A DNA stretch of 64,000 nt, taken from positions 682,001 to 746,000 of the forward strand of contig JALJCO010003469.1 in NCBI GenBank assembly GCA_023101725.1. The letters run 5' to 3'. Below are positions 44,780 through 56,429 of this stretch, piece by piece. The notes beneath the pieces were generated by a model. It saw only the letters and a program-made list of their open reading frames with translations, was not told the origin of the DNA and did no database searches. Origin of the DNA: Atherinomorus stipes (lineage: Eukaryota > Chordata > Actinopteri > Atheriniformes > Atherinidae). The position numbers and the translations under genes were made by a program. Every line of letters begins with the position of its first letter. Within the stretch, counting starts at the first letter, position 1.

Positions 44780-45955
44780 ACCACTGATTTGGGTTGTGAA
44801 TTAGGGAAATTGGAAGAAATAAATTATGTTATCAACAGTCTTACTGTAGTCTTTATTTTATTGCAGTATATTTTCTTAGCATGAAATCTATAGTGTTGCT
44901 GAAAACTCAAGAAGCATACTGTATATAATTTCAAAAAATTTATTGAGTTAATCACATCAGTGTGCTACTTTTTCAAGCTGAACTGGGTGATTTATTTGTG
45001 TATTTTGTTTGGTAAGAGAACAAGCTTTTGGTAAGTGCCAGAACACTATGTGGCAGTGTTACGGAAACTTTGTTGATAACAACCGAGGAAGCAACAAACC
45101 CTTACGTCACCAGCCAAGCAACGGGTTAGGATATCAACAAGGAAGGAAACTCGTTTGGTTGCTTGGAGAGGTTTCTTGTCTGCTATGGAATAAGCTGGGG
45201 ATGTGAAATCGGCCACTGTCACGCATGTTCAGGACATCCTGAACGTGCATGGTAGATGTGTGTGACTCATGGTAGATATGTCTGGCTCAGTGATGTGTGA
45301 GCTTTGGGCACACGGGTAATCAGCCAGATTTCTACTGGCCTGCAGTATCATTTTGGGCATGGCTCAGCATCGTCACACCAGAAGACCACTACTGTACGTC
45401 TCCAGGTGAGGAACACCAAGGAAAAGTCACCTCATCTTTCTCATTTATGATGTACCTCATTGTGCTTGAGCCCTACACATTAAATCTTCATCATCCACTG
45501 CCCAAAAACCGCGTTAAAACTCTCACTGTTTGAGGGATCTGGATTTGACATTTATTTGGGGAGAAAATGCTAAAAATTGGTCTTTCACTCAAGAACTCGT
45601 GGGTCTTTATCTTGGACATTAACTAAGTCCTTCAGGTAGAATAGTGAAGATCAAATGTGCAGAGGGAAAGTTACTCTTGCTGTTTTTAAGCCAATCTATA
45701 ATCTACCATGATCGCTTGGTCTTCTTTACCTTTACCAACATTCTGGGCCCCAACCACTGTGGCTGCAACCTCAATTGACAACTATAAACATCCTGAGCAT
45801 GGTAGCATGTTTTATAAACCATTCTGAAAGATGCAGCAATGTATATTCATATTTACAGTATATTTTCACAATGGTAGCATCTGCTCTTAGCTATAAATCA
45901 TTCTGAAAGCTTTAGCAGCCGTTCTGACAGCAGCTGTGACAATGCCATAGCTAGT
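44780..45955. other. No firm feature
   Basis: A near-perfect inverted repeat GCATGTTCAGG AC ATCCTGAACGTGC lies at about 45224-45250. The rest is unremarkable. Confidence 0.45.
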
Positions 45956-46036
45956 GGGCTGAATGACAGTACTGCATGACCCAGATACCCTATTGCGAGA
46001 TAACGTGAAACCTACTGCGAGGGCACGCAAAAGTAT

Positions 46037-46245
46037 AATTATACATATTTTATTAATCTCAATCGAGTGCCAATTAATTCTCTGCATGTAACCCATCTCA
46101 GGTTGAACCTGAGAGCAGTGGGCAGCCAGTTGTAGCGGTTGGTGGGGGTTGGGGACCTTGCTCAGGGGTCTATGTTGGTTCACCTGAGTGCTGTGCTGGG
46201 GCCCCGCACCATTACCACTAGGCTACCCACTCCCCCTAATTGTAT
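46037..46245 (-). mobile_element. tRNA-derived SINE, family S copy 1
   Basis: The minus strand shows a tRNA-like head (GTGGGTAGCCTAGTGGTAAT near 46230, A-box-like), CTCAGGTGAACC, CTGAGCAAGGTCC, AACCCCCACCA, GCCCACTGCTCTCAGGTTCA, ACATGCAGAGA and a 3' end GATTAATAAAATATG. It matches 59368-59605 over its length. The flanks are a near-identical 21-bp repeat (46016-46036 and 46246-46266). Confidence 0.88.
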
Positions 46246-46269
46246 TGCAAGTGCATGCAAAAGTATTGT

Positions 46270-46930
46270 TTTTTGGAACTAACTGCTGGGCCACCACACT
46301 CATTAAACTGACCTCAGTCTCACACTGAACTAATACCACTTTTACTAAACATTTATTAAAAACGAATCACTCAGAAGTCATTCGACTGTCGTAGCCATAC
46401 ACACATTATAAGTTACTCATACACTCCAAACTGGGCCAGTTGGTCAGGATGTTATCATGCTACAGTAACGTGCTAACTTTGCCAACGGCCAGAAGTAACA
46501 GTAATAATGACAGTCAGCCATTCAGTTGGCTCTGATTCCTCCTTTGAGCTCAGTCTGGACACAAGTGAAGTGTTAACTCTCCCAGACCCGTTCAGCACGA
46601 GTTCCTCCCACATGCTCCCTGGGATCTGTCCACTTGACTGAAGAATAAAGCTTGTTGCATCCTCGACAGAAACAGAAAACTTTCATCTTGCTCTCCAGGT
46701 AGCAAGAACAAGAAAGTTCGTTTTGTTCCAGTTATTTCATATTTGATGAGCAGCTTTGTGGCAGGTCATGTTGCGCACACTTTTTACCCCCTCGACCAGC
46801 TGCTCTTTGAAAATTCCCATCCAACCTTGTTGAAGCTTTGCATCAACAGAAAAATGGAAATGACAACTTTCGTCTTCAAGCTTTTCCACATTAACCTCAC
46901 CCACTTCAAATTTCTGCCCAATCACACAAG
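46270..46930. other. No feature recognised
   Basis: Mixed sequence without repeat ends or coding motif. The open frames near 46740-46960 lack domains. Confidence 0.5.
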
Positions 46931-46936
46931 AGGTTC

Positions 46937-47155
46937 TGTGCACAACCCTGCTGCTTTCTGAACTTAAGCCAGCTCCTTTGTTTCCTGTCTTTCATTTTTG
47001 GACAAACTGATTAATCCAGGTGTGTTTGGCCATTGTTGTCATGGTTACTGAGGTCAGGGACACCTGGATTAATCAAATCATCCAATAATGAAAGGAAACA
47101 AAGATGCTGGCTTACAGTAAGTTTAGGAGACAGTGGAGTTGTACGTGTAGCCCAT
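46937..47155. mobile_element. Fold-back MITE, family A copy
   Basis: The left arm (GTGCACAACCCTGCTGCTTT, TGAACTTAAGCCAGCTCCTT, GATTAATCCAGGTGTG) and right arm (CACCTGGATTAATCA, GGAAACAAAGATGCTGGCTT, ending GTGTAGCCCA) match the other family A copies. The outermost left bases are lost. Confidence 0.85.
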
Positions 47156-47159
47156 TGTT

Positions 47160-48190
47160 CTCAGACACACTCACGAAAAAAGACTGTTGTGTCGAGAACA
47201 AGCCTAAAAAACTCTCAAACGGGGAAGAGAGAAGGAAAAGATGTCATTCTTTTTTCTTGCGGAGTTGGTAACAAGCTGAAGAAGCCAGTAGCCACACGGA
47301 ATAATGATCGTCTTTCTGCTTCAACAGTAAATGTTTACTGATACAAGCGGAAACCCCACATTTACACGTTTTTCTGCTTCTTTTGTCAAATTGCTGAATG
47401 CATCAGAAACAGCAGGTGAAAAGAGACCACTAACTCTGTGTGTCAACTCATGGCCACTAAATACCTTTGTAAACACTGATTACAACCGATAGAATCATTA
47501 AGCTGATCCTTAATAAGAACCATTAGTAGTTTCCAAATAACTTTCCTTGTGTCTGGAGTTTGAAAACGGATTTAAAAACATATGCATTTCTGTGTTTGGT
47601 TTTTTTTTTATGCCTTTTTTAAATTCATAGTCTCTTGCTTACAAAATTTACTTTGCTTTATTTGGCATGTTTACACTGACAGTGTCACTCATGTAGTCTT
47701 AAGGTGGACAGATCCAAATGCACACTTCATGAGGACAAAGGTGGATGGATGAAGGATGTTTAATAAAACTGAAAACACTGCAGAAGCAGGAGAACTGGGA
47801 ACTGAACTAACAAAAAGTGGAGCACAAAGAAGCACAATCAACTGGCCCTGAACAAAGGAAAACCTGGGCTGTTTCTCAGTTCCTAGTTTGTGTACTGCGC
47901 ACTCGTGAACTCGTGGGTACTGACTTGTAGTCCGCACTTTTGAACTCCAAGTGCAGACTCTGAGTACTCCGTGGGTTGGGATGACGCAAGTTTGTGACAT
48001 CACAACCCACGGTGCACAACAGTGCAGAGCAAGAGCTGCCTGTCATCATGAAAATTATATTGTATTAATAAACTGCTGTTATTGTTGTGGAGATGTAGTA
48101 ATTGTACTGAAACAAATAAAAAAATTAAAATAACTGCTGCAAATTATTATACTGAGTGGGTGTTTTTTGTTTTCAAGGTGTAAATTATAT
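47160..48190. other. No firm feature; one strong hairpin
   Basis: CGTGGGTTGGGATG near 47970 pairs with CATCACAACCCACG near 48000 as a stem of about 14 bp. Upstream words (TTTCTCAGTTCCTAGTTTG, GTACTGCGCACTCGTGAACT) resemble ends of a fish DNA element but could not be paired. Confidence 0.4.
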
Positions 48191-48194
48191 TTAT

Positions 48195-48685
48195 TTCCAT
48201 TATGTTAACACATTAATGAAAATGGGCAATCAGGTCATAATTAAAAGAATACCTGTGAGAGGAAAGCTGGGGAAAGAGCATGCAGATAAAAGGCCAAGAA
48301 CAACAGTAAAGAAAACACTGTGAGCCAGTTTCTGAAAGGAGGAAAGTATGCTCTGCTTCAATAAGTCACGGTATATGTTGGCATTAATAGCTCCTTCAAG
48401 GAGCTGTTGCTTCCCGATGCCAGCAGCACTCATGCAGCTCCACACCATGGCACTCCCACCACCATGTTTGACAGTAGGCACGATACACTTGGTTTCCGCC
48501 ATGCATGTTTGACTCTGTCTAAACCAAATAAGTATCTTGGTCTCATCAGACCATAGTCTACACTGCCAGAGGCAGAGCATGTTCCCCTTCAGGAAATTGG
48601 CCAGTTTCATTTATTTAGTGTTGTCCCAAACAAAGATATGATAAAATAAAAAGGGTGTACTCACTTTTGTCACAAAAATTATCAC
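48195..48685 (-). mobile_element. Tc1-like transposon fragment, minus strand
   Basis: At 48612-48680 the plus strand shows AGTGTTGTCCCA, GATATGATAAAATA and GGGTGTACTCACTTTTGT, which is the terminal inverted-repeat region of a fish Tc1 family. On the minus strand it is the 5' end. Transposase sequence follows at 48610-48230. The opposite terminus and the N-terminal coding part are missing. Confidence 0.8.
48230..48610 (-). pseudogene. Tc1-like transposase central fragment
   Basis: The minus frame is open for 126 codons. It contains LWSDETKILIWFRQ (about residues 19-32), which holds the first catalytic Asp of the DDE triad in the SDET motif, then PTVKHGGGSAMVWSCMSAAG (residues 45-64), the family's KHGGGS.MVWGC block, and LLEGAINANIYRDLL. 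It stops before the second catalytic Asp, and the N-terminal DNA-binding domain is absent, so it cannot transpose. The apparent Met start lies inside the original protein. Its family is different from those at 26.9 and 36.1 kb. Confidence 0.88.
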
Positions 48686-48689
48686 TTAT

Positions 48690-49950
48690 ATACAATATAT
48701 TCCCAGGCCCACCCATATCACACACAGCTATAGATGGACCTTTTCAGTGTTTTACCCACACCCACACCCAGTCGGGACTGCAGCTTTACCAGTCAGGCCT
48801 TGGGTCTGCAGCAACAGCAAACTCCTCCACAGAGACCGAAGCCAATTTATTTGAGTCAGGCTGCTGGTGACAGAAACGGAAGCTTTAACAGAGGTCAAGC
48901 TGACCAAACTGTCCACAGGGAAATATCAGCCTGCCCATATACTGCATTTATATAGTGGAGAACTGAGGCACATTTTCTTTTTCTTTCTTTCTTTTTGGCT
49001 CCTTTCTAACCCACTGTACAGGTAGTTTTACTGTACATCGTATAAGAGAGAATCAGGCCTGTAAACAGCAACTGACCCACATACATCATTTATTGGTTTG
49101 TCTCCTCTGTTGTGTTGACGTGGTTAGAAAGGAGGAAAAATAGTACAGGATTAGCCTTTTGTCTCTATAATCCAGATATACTTCTATGACTGCAGGGCTG
49201 AAACACACTCTAACAGCATTGTGGAAAGTAAGAAAATATATATATATATATATTCTCAGAAAACATACCCTTCATTCAGGAGCTATTTTCCAACCTTTTT
49301 ATAAATCTCTTCATGGAGACCTTGAAGAGACTTCTTCTGCACCACCTCAGGTCTCTCCAGTGACTCCTTTGACTCTGCAGTTTGAGTGCCCTCCTAAATG
49401 AACCAGGTCAATGGGATAATCTACTTGCTGCATAGTACTTGATATGCTGAGAGTCATGTCATTTAACCTCTCCCATGCATTCATCACACTGTCCTCTCCC
49501 AGCTGCAGGGAGCTCTCGGCCAGGCAGGTGACAGACTGCCTCACCGACAGCCTGAAAGTTGCAGAGGCGGACAAAACAACCTGCAGAGATTTTCTAAGGA
49601 TTCCATCAGTAGCATCTGACCTGTACAGCTCTCTGTGTTACCCAACAAAATAGCTTCATCCAAACCTTCATCGTGGCACAAAACTTGACAGGAGAAAGTC
49701 TTTATAGTCTTAACAACTCAGCTACAAAGATGCAAGTTACCTTTCAACTTTCATACAATATCTGAAAACATCCAGGATTTTACATGAAATTGTAACAGAA
49801 AAAACACACTAGCCTTTTGTCAAAATAGTTTTTTTCAGTTATATCTGTTTCTTTCCGACTTTCAGTTGGAACCAGTTAGAACACCAAATATGAAAAAACA
49901 AACAAACAAACAAAAAAAAACCTCTTGTCATTGGCCAGTTCTTTGCAGGT
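48690..49950. other. No feature recognised
   Basis: Short (TA) tract near 49235. A (CAAA) run sits near 49900. Short open frames without motifs. Confidence 0.5.
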
Positions 49951-49956
49951 GATTAA

Positions 49957-50100
49957 AGTACTGTATTTTTGTTTACAGTACAGAACAATTACAGGAGTGA
50001 CTGTGAATTTTCCCACAATCCATTGCAGTTTACCGTATTATGCTGTACTGTATAAATATTTTACAGTATTTTACAGATGATAATTCAGTAAAATACTGCT
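49957..50100. mobile_element. ACTGTA-rich MITE-like palindrome
   Basis: GTACTGTATTTTTGTTTACA at the left and TTCAGTAAAATACTG at the right, with ACAGTA, TACTGTA and TTTACAGTATTTTACAG inside, form an imperfect inverted repeat of the kind seen in small fish MITEs. Exact ends are uncertain. Confidence 0.5.
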
Positions 50101-50499
50101 CAGATTACAGAAATTTGTTACAGTGCTCTCTACCTTTCAAATTAGGTTCAAAACCCTCTTTTTAAAAAATAAATCTTATCAAAAAAGGAGCTCTGGGCAT
50201 CAGATTAGTTATGCTGCCATAGGCTCAGACTGCTGAGGAACCTCTTCTGATGCATTGAGAATGTTCCCTTTTTGTTTTTTCTACTCTTTATTCATTTGTG
50301 TTTCTCTTCTTCTTTCTCAGCAGGTATCCCTGACTTAAAGTTCTGCTGCTTGTTGACCCCTCTCTCTTGTTCTCTCTACACTCAAACAGTCCCGGTTCTT
50401 GTTCTGATCAAAGACTGAAAGAAAAAAAATGGACGCAGTATCTGGTCTCGTCTGAAGAGCTATAAGTGAAGCCCTGTTGTTTGTGTTGTCACTCCCAGA

Positions 50500-51060
50500 A
50501 GATACTAAAATGGGCAAAGCGCGGCCTTGGGGAAAATGATTGACAGCGAATGTACTCTGGGCTAAATGCTAACCAAGCTAACTTGAAGCAAACACGAGCT
50601 AACGAAGATTAGCCTCTTAAGCCGTGGGCTAAAGATAAAGTATGTTTGGACTTGCTGTTAGCTTGCTGAAAACCACCATTTTGCTACTCTGCTGCAGACT
50701 GGGACCTTACTGAGAGCAAGGAGGTAACTGATAGCCACCGGCCGGCAGGCCGACATCCAGTCTAACGCCTGTCAATAAAAAGGACACGCCCCTAATTATG
50801 TGTAGGGTGTTAAATAACACCAAAACGGATGAGTTGTAATAAAATTTACCCCCTTCACAGTTGACATGAAGGTAAACTTGACGTATTAAACCTAAAATGA
50901 TCTTTTGAACCAGGCTGTAAACATGTTTATTTCTGCTGTTAAGTTGGTGTTTTTAACATGGGAGTCTATGGAGATTTGCTCTGTTTTGCAACCAGCCCTG
51001 AGCGTACGAAGAAAGAACTACAATTTTTCTGCACTTTTCCGGATTTCCACATTGGCCTCA
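50500..51060. repeat. Dispersed repeat family B, copy 2
   Basis: Uninterrupted counterpart of 43795-44190 plus 44584-44775. It contains AAAAGGACACGCCCCTAATT, GACATGAAGGTAAACTTGAC, TTTTGAACCAGGCTGTAAAC and TTTTAACATGGGAGTCTATG. No protein recognised. Confidence 0.85.
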
Positions 51061-51079
51061 CTGTTGGCCACTGGAGGTT

Positions 51080-51190
51080 GCTGCTTGGTTCTGATGGAGG
51101 TTTTCCTTTCCACTGTTTGCTTGTGCAAATCAGGATGAAGGATTGAATCACAGAAAATGTGATGCAATCCGTTGGTTTCCTTTAGCTAGG
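51080..51190 (+). repeat. Dispersed repeat shared with 11.77-11.9 kb
   Basis: GGTTCTGATGGAGGTTTTCC, TTCCACTGT, ATCAGGATGAAGGATTGAAT and TTCCTTTAGCTAGGTCA follow the order of the earlier copy. It directly continues from family B copy 2, so the two may be parts of one larger repeat. Confidence 0.6.
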
Positions 51191-51194
51191 TCAG

Positions 51195-53690
51195 TATTTT
51201 CATGAAAACAGTTATTAATGAATTTGTTTGAATCAAATCACAAGGGATTGGCCTGAATGGATTATGTGCATACGTATTTTGAGATAACTTTGTTGTGAAT
51301 CAGCATTTTACAAATCAAAGAGAAATGAACTGGAAAGGGATGTAAGCTTCAGTTCAGCAGTGAGAACAGATGGTGTCCACATGGGCAAGAAGCCTCCATC
51401 TCCTTTCCTGTATGAACAATTGTAAGTTAAAAAGGAACTCAACAGTAAAGAGGTTGAAACTGTGTCAACAGCCTTTTAGGAAAACTTCCTCACAAAGAAA
51501 TGTACAAAACAAAGTCAGAAAAATACACAATAAATTAAATGAGAAATGGTTTTATGTAACTCACTCTAAGCAGCTAGTAGATGAACTCCTAATATTTCTG
51601 AATTTTTAATTCATAAAAACTGTAGTAATGTCTTTTTCATTTACTGGAAGGTCATTTTATCTTGAGAATTAGGTCCTATCGTTCTCCTGAACATTTCTAA
51701 AGCAGATCTTTGTTAGTTTAGCTGTTATCTCAGTTTTTACAGTTTCTACAATGAAAAAATGCACTTAGACATTGCAAGAACATGTCAGGCCTCCACAATG
51801 CAGACTGAAGAGATCAGCATTCATGTGTTCGGCCTAATAAAAAGCTCTCTTCATCTCCATAAGCGGTAACATTGCCCTTTAAAAATGACCTATTTTAATC
51901 TTGACCAATCAGTCATTTTAACATTTCCCACAGCGCCATCGGAGACATGAAGCAGATGATGTTCACTTCCACATGGACAGCAAGCGTCTCGCATAAATAG
52001 TCTGCTCCTGTAAACCTGGTCCAGTTTAACAGCCCCATATAAGTTTGACAAAGCAAGGGTTCAGTAAGTTATGCTCAAGGAAATCCAGATTAAGACTGCA
52101 CATAAATTACAAAGTCCTTCACTATATAGGAAAACTGCATGCATGCAACTATGTACACAAGGGACATACTCTATATACAGAACCCTGCAAACATGAAGGA
52201 GCATCTACAAATAGGTCAAACATGCAAGTCAAAGTCTGGTAGAGCTAACCAGCAGAAATCCTTGATTTTTTTTTTATGAATCTGCAACTTCCTCGTGACC
52301 CTGAATGAGAGCAAATGAATGTTTAACGTCCTGGTTCAGTTAGCAAATACAGAATATTATTTACTGTGTTTGTGAATAATTACTATAGTTCTGAAACAAG
52401 TTGGAAAGTTGCACCAGATTGGTACCAATGGAGTTTGGAGCCACTGAACATGTCAAACCCTTTTTTGTTTTCTTTGTCTACATTGTAAATTGTATATGTG
52501 CATATATCAAAAATGTATACATGATGAGTTTTTGCATAATTTCTCCATGTACAGTATGCAGTGAGCATATATCTATATATAATTTACATGCAGGTTTTTT
52601 TTTTAAATACAGCCTTCCTCATCTGTTTGTACTTCATTTGAGCACGTATAGTAAGCATTTGTATTTACATTTTCCTCTGCAAGGAAGATGGATGTGGTTT
52701 GGAAGACAAATAATTTGTGTATTTATCAGTGCTTCATAGATGACATAGATGACACATCATAGCTGCATCTGTCAGAGACAGATGATCATCGATAATTCCA
52801 GTCTGATCTCTAGAAACACAGTTTTGATGACAATATTTATTTTTCAGATTAAAATTAACTGAGTTGTGCTTTTATTACATTAGATTGAGTTAATTCAAAA
52901 CAAAGAAATATTCTCCATCATAACAACAGCAGGGATGTTATTTGTAAAGCTTTCATCACTTATTTGTACTGTTTTGTTTGTGACATGAGTCAACAGACTT
53001 CTTCATAGCTTTATATTGCTTGTGTGGTCTAATTATATGTATAAGGAGTGCAACAATACATGTATTCATATCCAACCAAACTGGGTGTGTATTGAACTGT
53101 GTGCACTATGTATCGATTATTGGAAAACACAGAGTTTTTGATTTATTTGATCAACTTGTTTTCTGACGATAAGATCTCAGTAGATCTGTATTTTATTACA
53201 TTCAGATCTGGCATTTGGAACTACTTTAGTTTTCATGTTAATTATGATCCTGATTGTCAGATGTTGTGGATAAAAGCATATTGGAGTAAAAAAAAAAAAA
53301 AAAAAAAGAAAAGAAAATGTATTTTTTTTGTTTTGAAAAAATTTGAATTCATGACACTAGAATGTCGAACTGAACCGAACTGTCAAATATTCTGGTTTGT
53401 CCAGACTGTGTTAAATAGCGGTGTTTTCTCTGTTGATTGTTGTTGAATTTAACAATGACAAGTAAGCACGCTGCCCTCACTGCTCATGAAAAATGATTTT
53501 GAATCAGATTTGTGCGTGTCTAGGATTGTGCCCCTCAGATGCTGAAGCCATTTTTGCACAGAGCTGCTAGTTTGCGCCTGCTTTTCAGATGTACTGTGCT
53601 AAAATACATACAAAAACCAGCAAGGCAATCTGTTTCAGGGTTGATTAATCGCTTTGCAAATGCTAGATTAATATATTTACATTTTCTCCT
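51195..53690. other. No feature recognised
   Basis: AT-rich. An A run of about 19 lies near 53290. The open frames (for example 52401-52739 and 53099-53446) are AT-biased and lack domains. Confidence 0.5.
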
Positions 53691-53714
53691 CCCAACACAC
53701 GCACAGTTGGGTGT

Positions 53715-53897
53715 AAACACCCCATATTGCATATTCATTACAGTGGAAGCACTATATTGATAAGAGGCACTATTTAGCACCTTTAAAAGACGGAACCCTT
53801 TTTGCAAACTATTAGTACTGTAGATCAGTTTGTACATTTTTTTGCATGTGCAATGACATTGCGTTTTTATACACGCAAACCTTTGATAGATCCGGCC
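53715..53897. mobile_element. Right arm of a GGGCCGGAT-type element, empty-site copy
   Basis: CATATTGCATATTCATTACA, GATAAGAGGCACTATTTAGC, TAGATCAGTTTGTACAT and TTTGATAGATCCGGCCC match 8604-8700 joined to 9156-9236. The palindromic MITE present at 8701-9155 is absent here. The left arm of the element was not found. Confidence 0.7.
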
Positions 53898-53899
53898 CC

Positions 53900-54854
53900 A
53901 AGTTTTTTAAATGTAGGAATGAAGCATTTAGAAAAAACACATCGATCATTTAAACATTGCCTTTAAAAACACAGAACCCAGCATCTCGTAGGGACTTGTA
54001 TCCTTTCTCTTCAGACAAGTTTTCATTTTCCTGCTCTGGACTGAGGCTGGGTTGTTTGGACTGACGTGGCATTAACTGTACCAACACTTAATTTTGTGTT
54101 CTGGTGACCTCACAAATAAAAGTATAATATTTATTGGGAGTTGTGTTGAACTTTTGTGAGCAGAACGCAGGCATTTGTGTTTGAGCGGGAAGTGTGTGGG
54201 TGTAGCTTTATCCTTTTCATACTGCAGGAAGGATGATGAATCATTTTTATAGTCCCTGCAAAAATACCCCCATAAACACTTTTTCTTGTAATCATGCCAA
54301 ACAAATCAGAGGTTTCTCATCATTTTTAAGACACTCATCCCACTTTTACCTTTTCCCCTTTGAGGCACACCTTTTTTCCAATCAAGAGTTTTTGTGTTTT
54401 TTTATGGCTTACTGTTTCCACTGCCTTGTCTTAATCCTCCACGGATTCCTACTATTTGACAGTGCAGAACAGCAGGTCAGAGGGATGTATGAACACATAG
54501 TTTCACTTAATTCTCTACCTCTATCCATCCCCTTCTTTAGTTTTTTTTCACCCATGTCTATCTGTTTTGCTTTAACAACCATTCATTTGGATTAAGTTTG
54601 ACACGCCAGTCTTTACTGTCATGATTTGTTAAATCTAATTCTGTTTCATTCACTTTTGTATTTCCATTACAGTATTCTTGATCTTACTATTGGACATGTA
54701 CCATGTTTAACCAGCAAACTTTTTTATTCTTCTTATTAAATTAGTTTCCATGATATATGAAATGTTCATCAGCTTTTTCTGTTTGTTTTCAATTATAAAA
54801 TGATGAGATATTTAACTTAAATCTTTATTTGTTGTTTGAGATGACAAATACATG

Positions 54855-54855
<1 letters not shown>
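53900..54855. other. No feature recognised
   Basis: AT-rich sequence. The 120-codon open frame at 54233-54595 has no recognisable domain and is Phe/Ser/Leu rich. Confidence 0.5.

Positions 54856-54856
<1 letters not shown>

Positions 54857-54920
<64 letters not shown>
54857..54920. repeat. (AT)n microsatellite
   Basis: About 64 bp of uninterrupted alternating AT. Confidence 0.97.
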
Positions 54921-54923
<3 letters not shown>

Positions 54924-54924
54924 A

Positions 54925-55795
54925 AGTTGGATATTCAGCATTTAGATTTAAAGTTGTATTTACAGTAATTCCTATATTTTACATCATTTTTTTACACATA
55001 GTTCCCACAGTTATTTTTTTTTTTTTTTTTCAAGAGAGGGTGAAAAATTGCTGATTAGGTTGTAGGTTGTAGGGTAGACAGATTTTTGTTTTCAATTACC
55101 TTCTGCCCTATATAATCCTCATTCTCCACACCTGGACGGCAGCATCACACCACAGCCTGTGGTCAACCTCCATTTAAAGCCTGACCTTTGACCTTTCCTC
55201 TTTTCCCAGTGACCTCTTCCAACCCTGAGCCCTGATATGACACCTTGAACAGATTTCCCCACCGAGCCCTGACTGGCTGACACTGACACCTCCAGTGTCC
55301 CTCCTCTCCCACTGCAGGAAAAAGAAGCAACACTGAGGAGACTCCTCGGGAGGCTAAGTGCTTTTCTGTTTTCTGAACACAGCCAGCAACCACTGCCAGT
55401 TTCTGTGGGAACAAGCAGGATCATTCCAGAAAAACTAACCCGACCTGCTGATGCATCTGCTGCAGGGCTTTCAAACACCATGGGACATGTATGGAAGGTC
55501 TTTAAGAAGGGTTTTCTGAGTTGAAATATGCAAATTTATAAGAGCAGTCATCAAGAGGAAGACAATGCGGCTGATAAAAACAGAGTTGTGGATTGAATAC
55601 ATAAAAGATACAACAAAACAAAAGCAACGCTTTAGATTTGAACATGAAAAGGAAATTTCTACCTCGATCAGCACTGGTAAACCAGTAGTTAAAAATGTTT
55701 TATAACCTTTTCAATTTCACAAAGATGTTTTGTTGTACAACATACATAAGGTGATAGCTATTTTAAGCCCCCAGAATATGAAAAAAAACATGTAG
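54925..55795. other. No feature recognised
   Basis: T run near 55014-55031. About 55120-55480 is less AT-rich, with an open minus frame (120 codons) lacking a known domain. Confidence 0.45.
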
Positions 55796-55799
55796 GCAC

Positions 55800-56425
55800 A
55801 AAGGGCATAAGGGCTCCTTGGGATAAAAATTGTAACGGAAACAGCTGGATTTCAAAAAGCCCTCAAATATTGGGAAAAAAATGCACTTGTGACAGTTTGG
55901 GGTGCTGTCATGCTTCCAGTTGATCATGCGTGCTAACTCGGAGGGCGGTCGCGGACCTAATTAAGGGGGCCTACAGCCGGAGGCACGGCCGCCCGGAGGA
56001 GTGACTCCCGGGCCAGAGAGCGGCGGTGGTGTCCCGGGGGCGCCTAAGGCCAGGAGTGCGGCTGCCGAGAGGAGCAGCCGCCATAGACCCGGGACTGGTC
56101 CAAGAAGAAGAAGCCGAGAGATGCCGACCACTGCAAGCCCTTTTAGCCCCTTTTATCCTTTTTTTAGTTTGCTACTTTTAGTTGGACTTTTAGGATTATT
56201 TTATTACTTTTTAGTTTAGTAGTTTTATTTATTTTTATTTCTTTAATAAAGCTTTTATTTCTTTTAACCACCTGCTGGCGACGGCCTGTCTTTCTTTCCC
56301 CTCCTCTTGCAGTCGCCGGTATCGGAAAGGACCACCTCTTACACATGCATGACTGTCACCTGGGAGTTTGTGGGTTTGACTCCTGCCTGCATCCTCTGTT
56401 GTGTACCTTGCCACACTCTCATGAG
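55800..56425 (+). repeat. Dispersed repeat of unknown class, copy 2, with GC-rich insert
   Basis: 55880-55930 and 56340-56425 match copy 1 at 1670-1715 and 1770-1850 (TTGTGACAGTTTGGGGTGC, GATCATG, CATGCATGACTGTCACCTGG, CCTCTGTTGTGTACCTTG). In this copy GGGTTTGACTCC gives a clearer B-box-like word. The intervening 0.4 kb is unrelated to copy 1. Confidence 0.6.
55931..56336 (+). other. GC-rich module with polyadenylation signal, possible LTR
   Basis: 55940-56110 is markedly GC-rich (CGGTCGCGGACC, GGAGGCACGGCCGCCCGGAG, GGTGTCCCGGGGGCGCC). It is followed by an AT-rich part with AATAAAGC at about 56244 and a C/T-rich stretch ending CTTGCAGTCGCCGG. The open frame at 56001-56219 is Arg/Ser-rich and then hydrophobic, with no known domain. 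TG...CA ends and a poly(A) signal would suit a solo LTR of a retroelement, but no target duplication is clear. Confidence 0.4.
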
Positions 56426-56429
56426 GTTT

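Noticed and set aside
54233..54595. Plus-strand open frame of 120 codons
   Set aside because: Biased Phe/Ser/Leu/His composition from AT-rich DNA; no domain.
55119..55481. Minus-strand open frame of 120 codons with Ser/Gly-rich composition
   Set aside because: No domain recognised and no supporting exon structure.
56001..56219. Arg/Ser-rich then hydrophobic 72-codon frame, resembling a small membrane protein
   Set aside because: Its first half is a translation of GC-rich DNA and its second of T-rich DNA in a probable repeat module; no evidence of expression.
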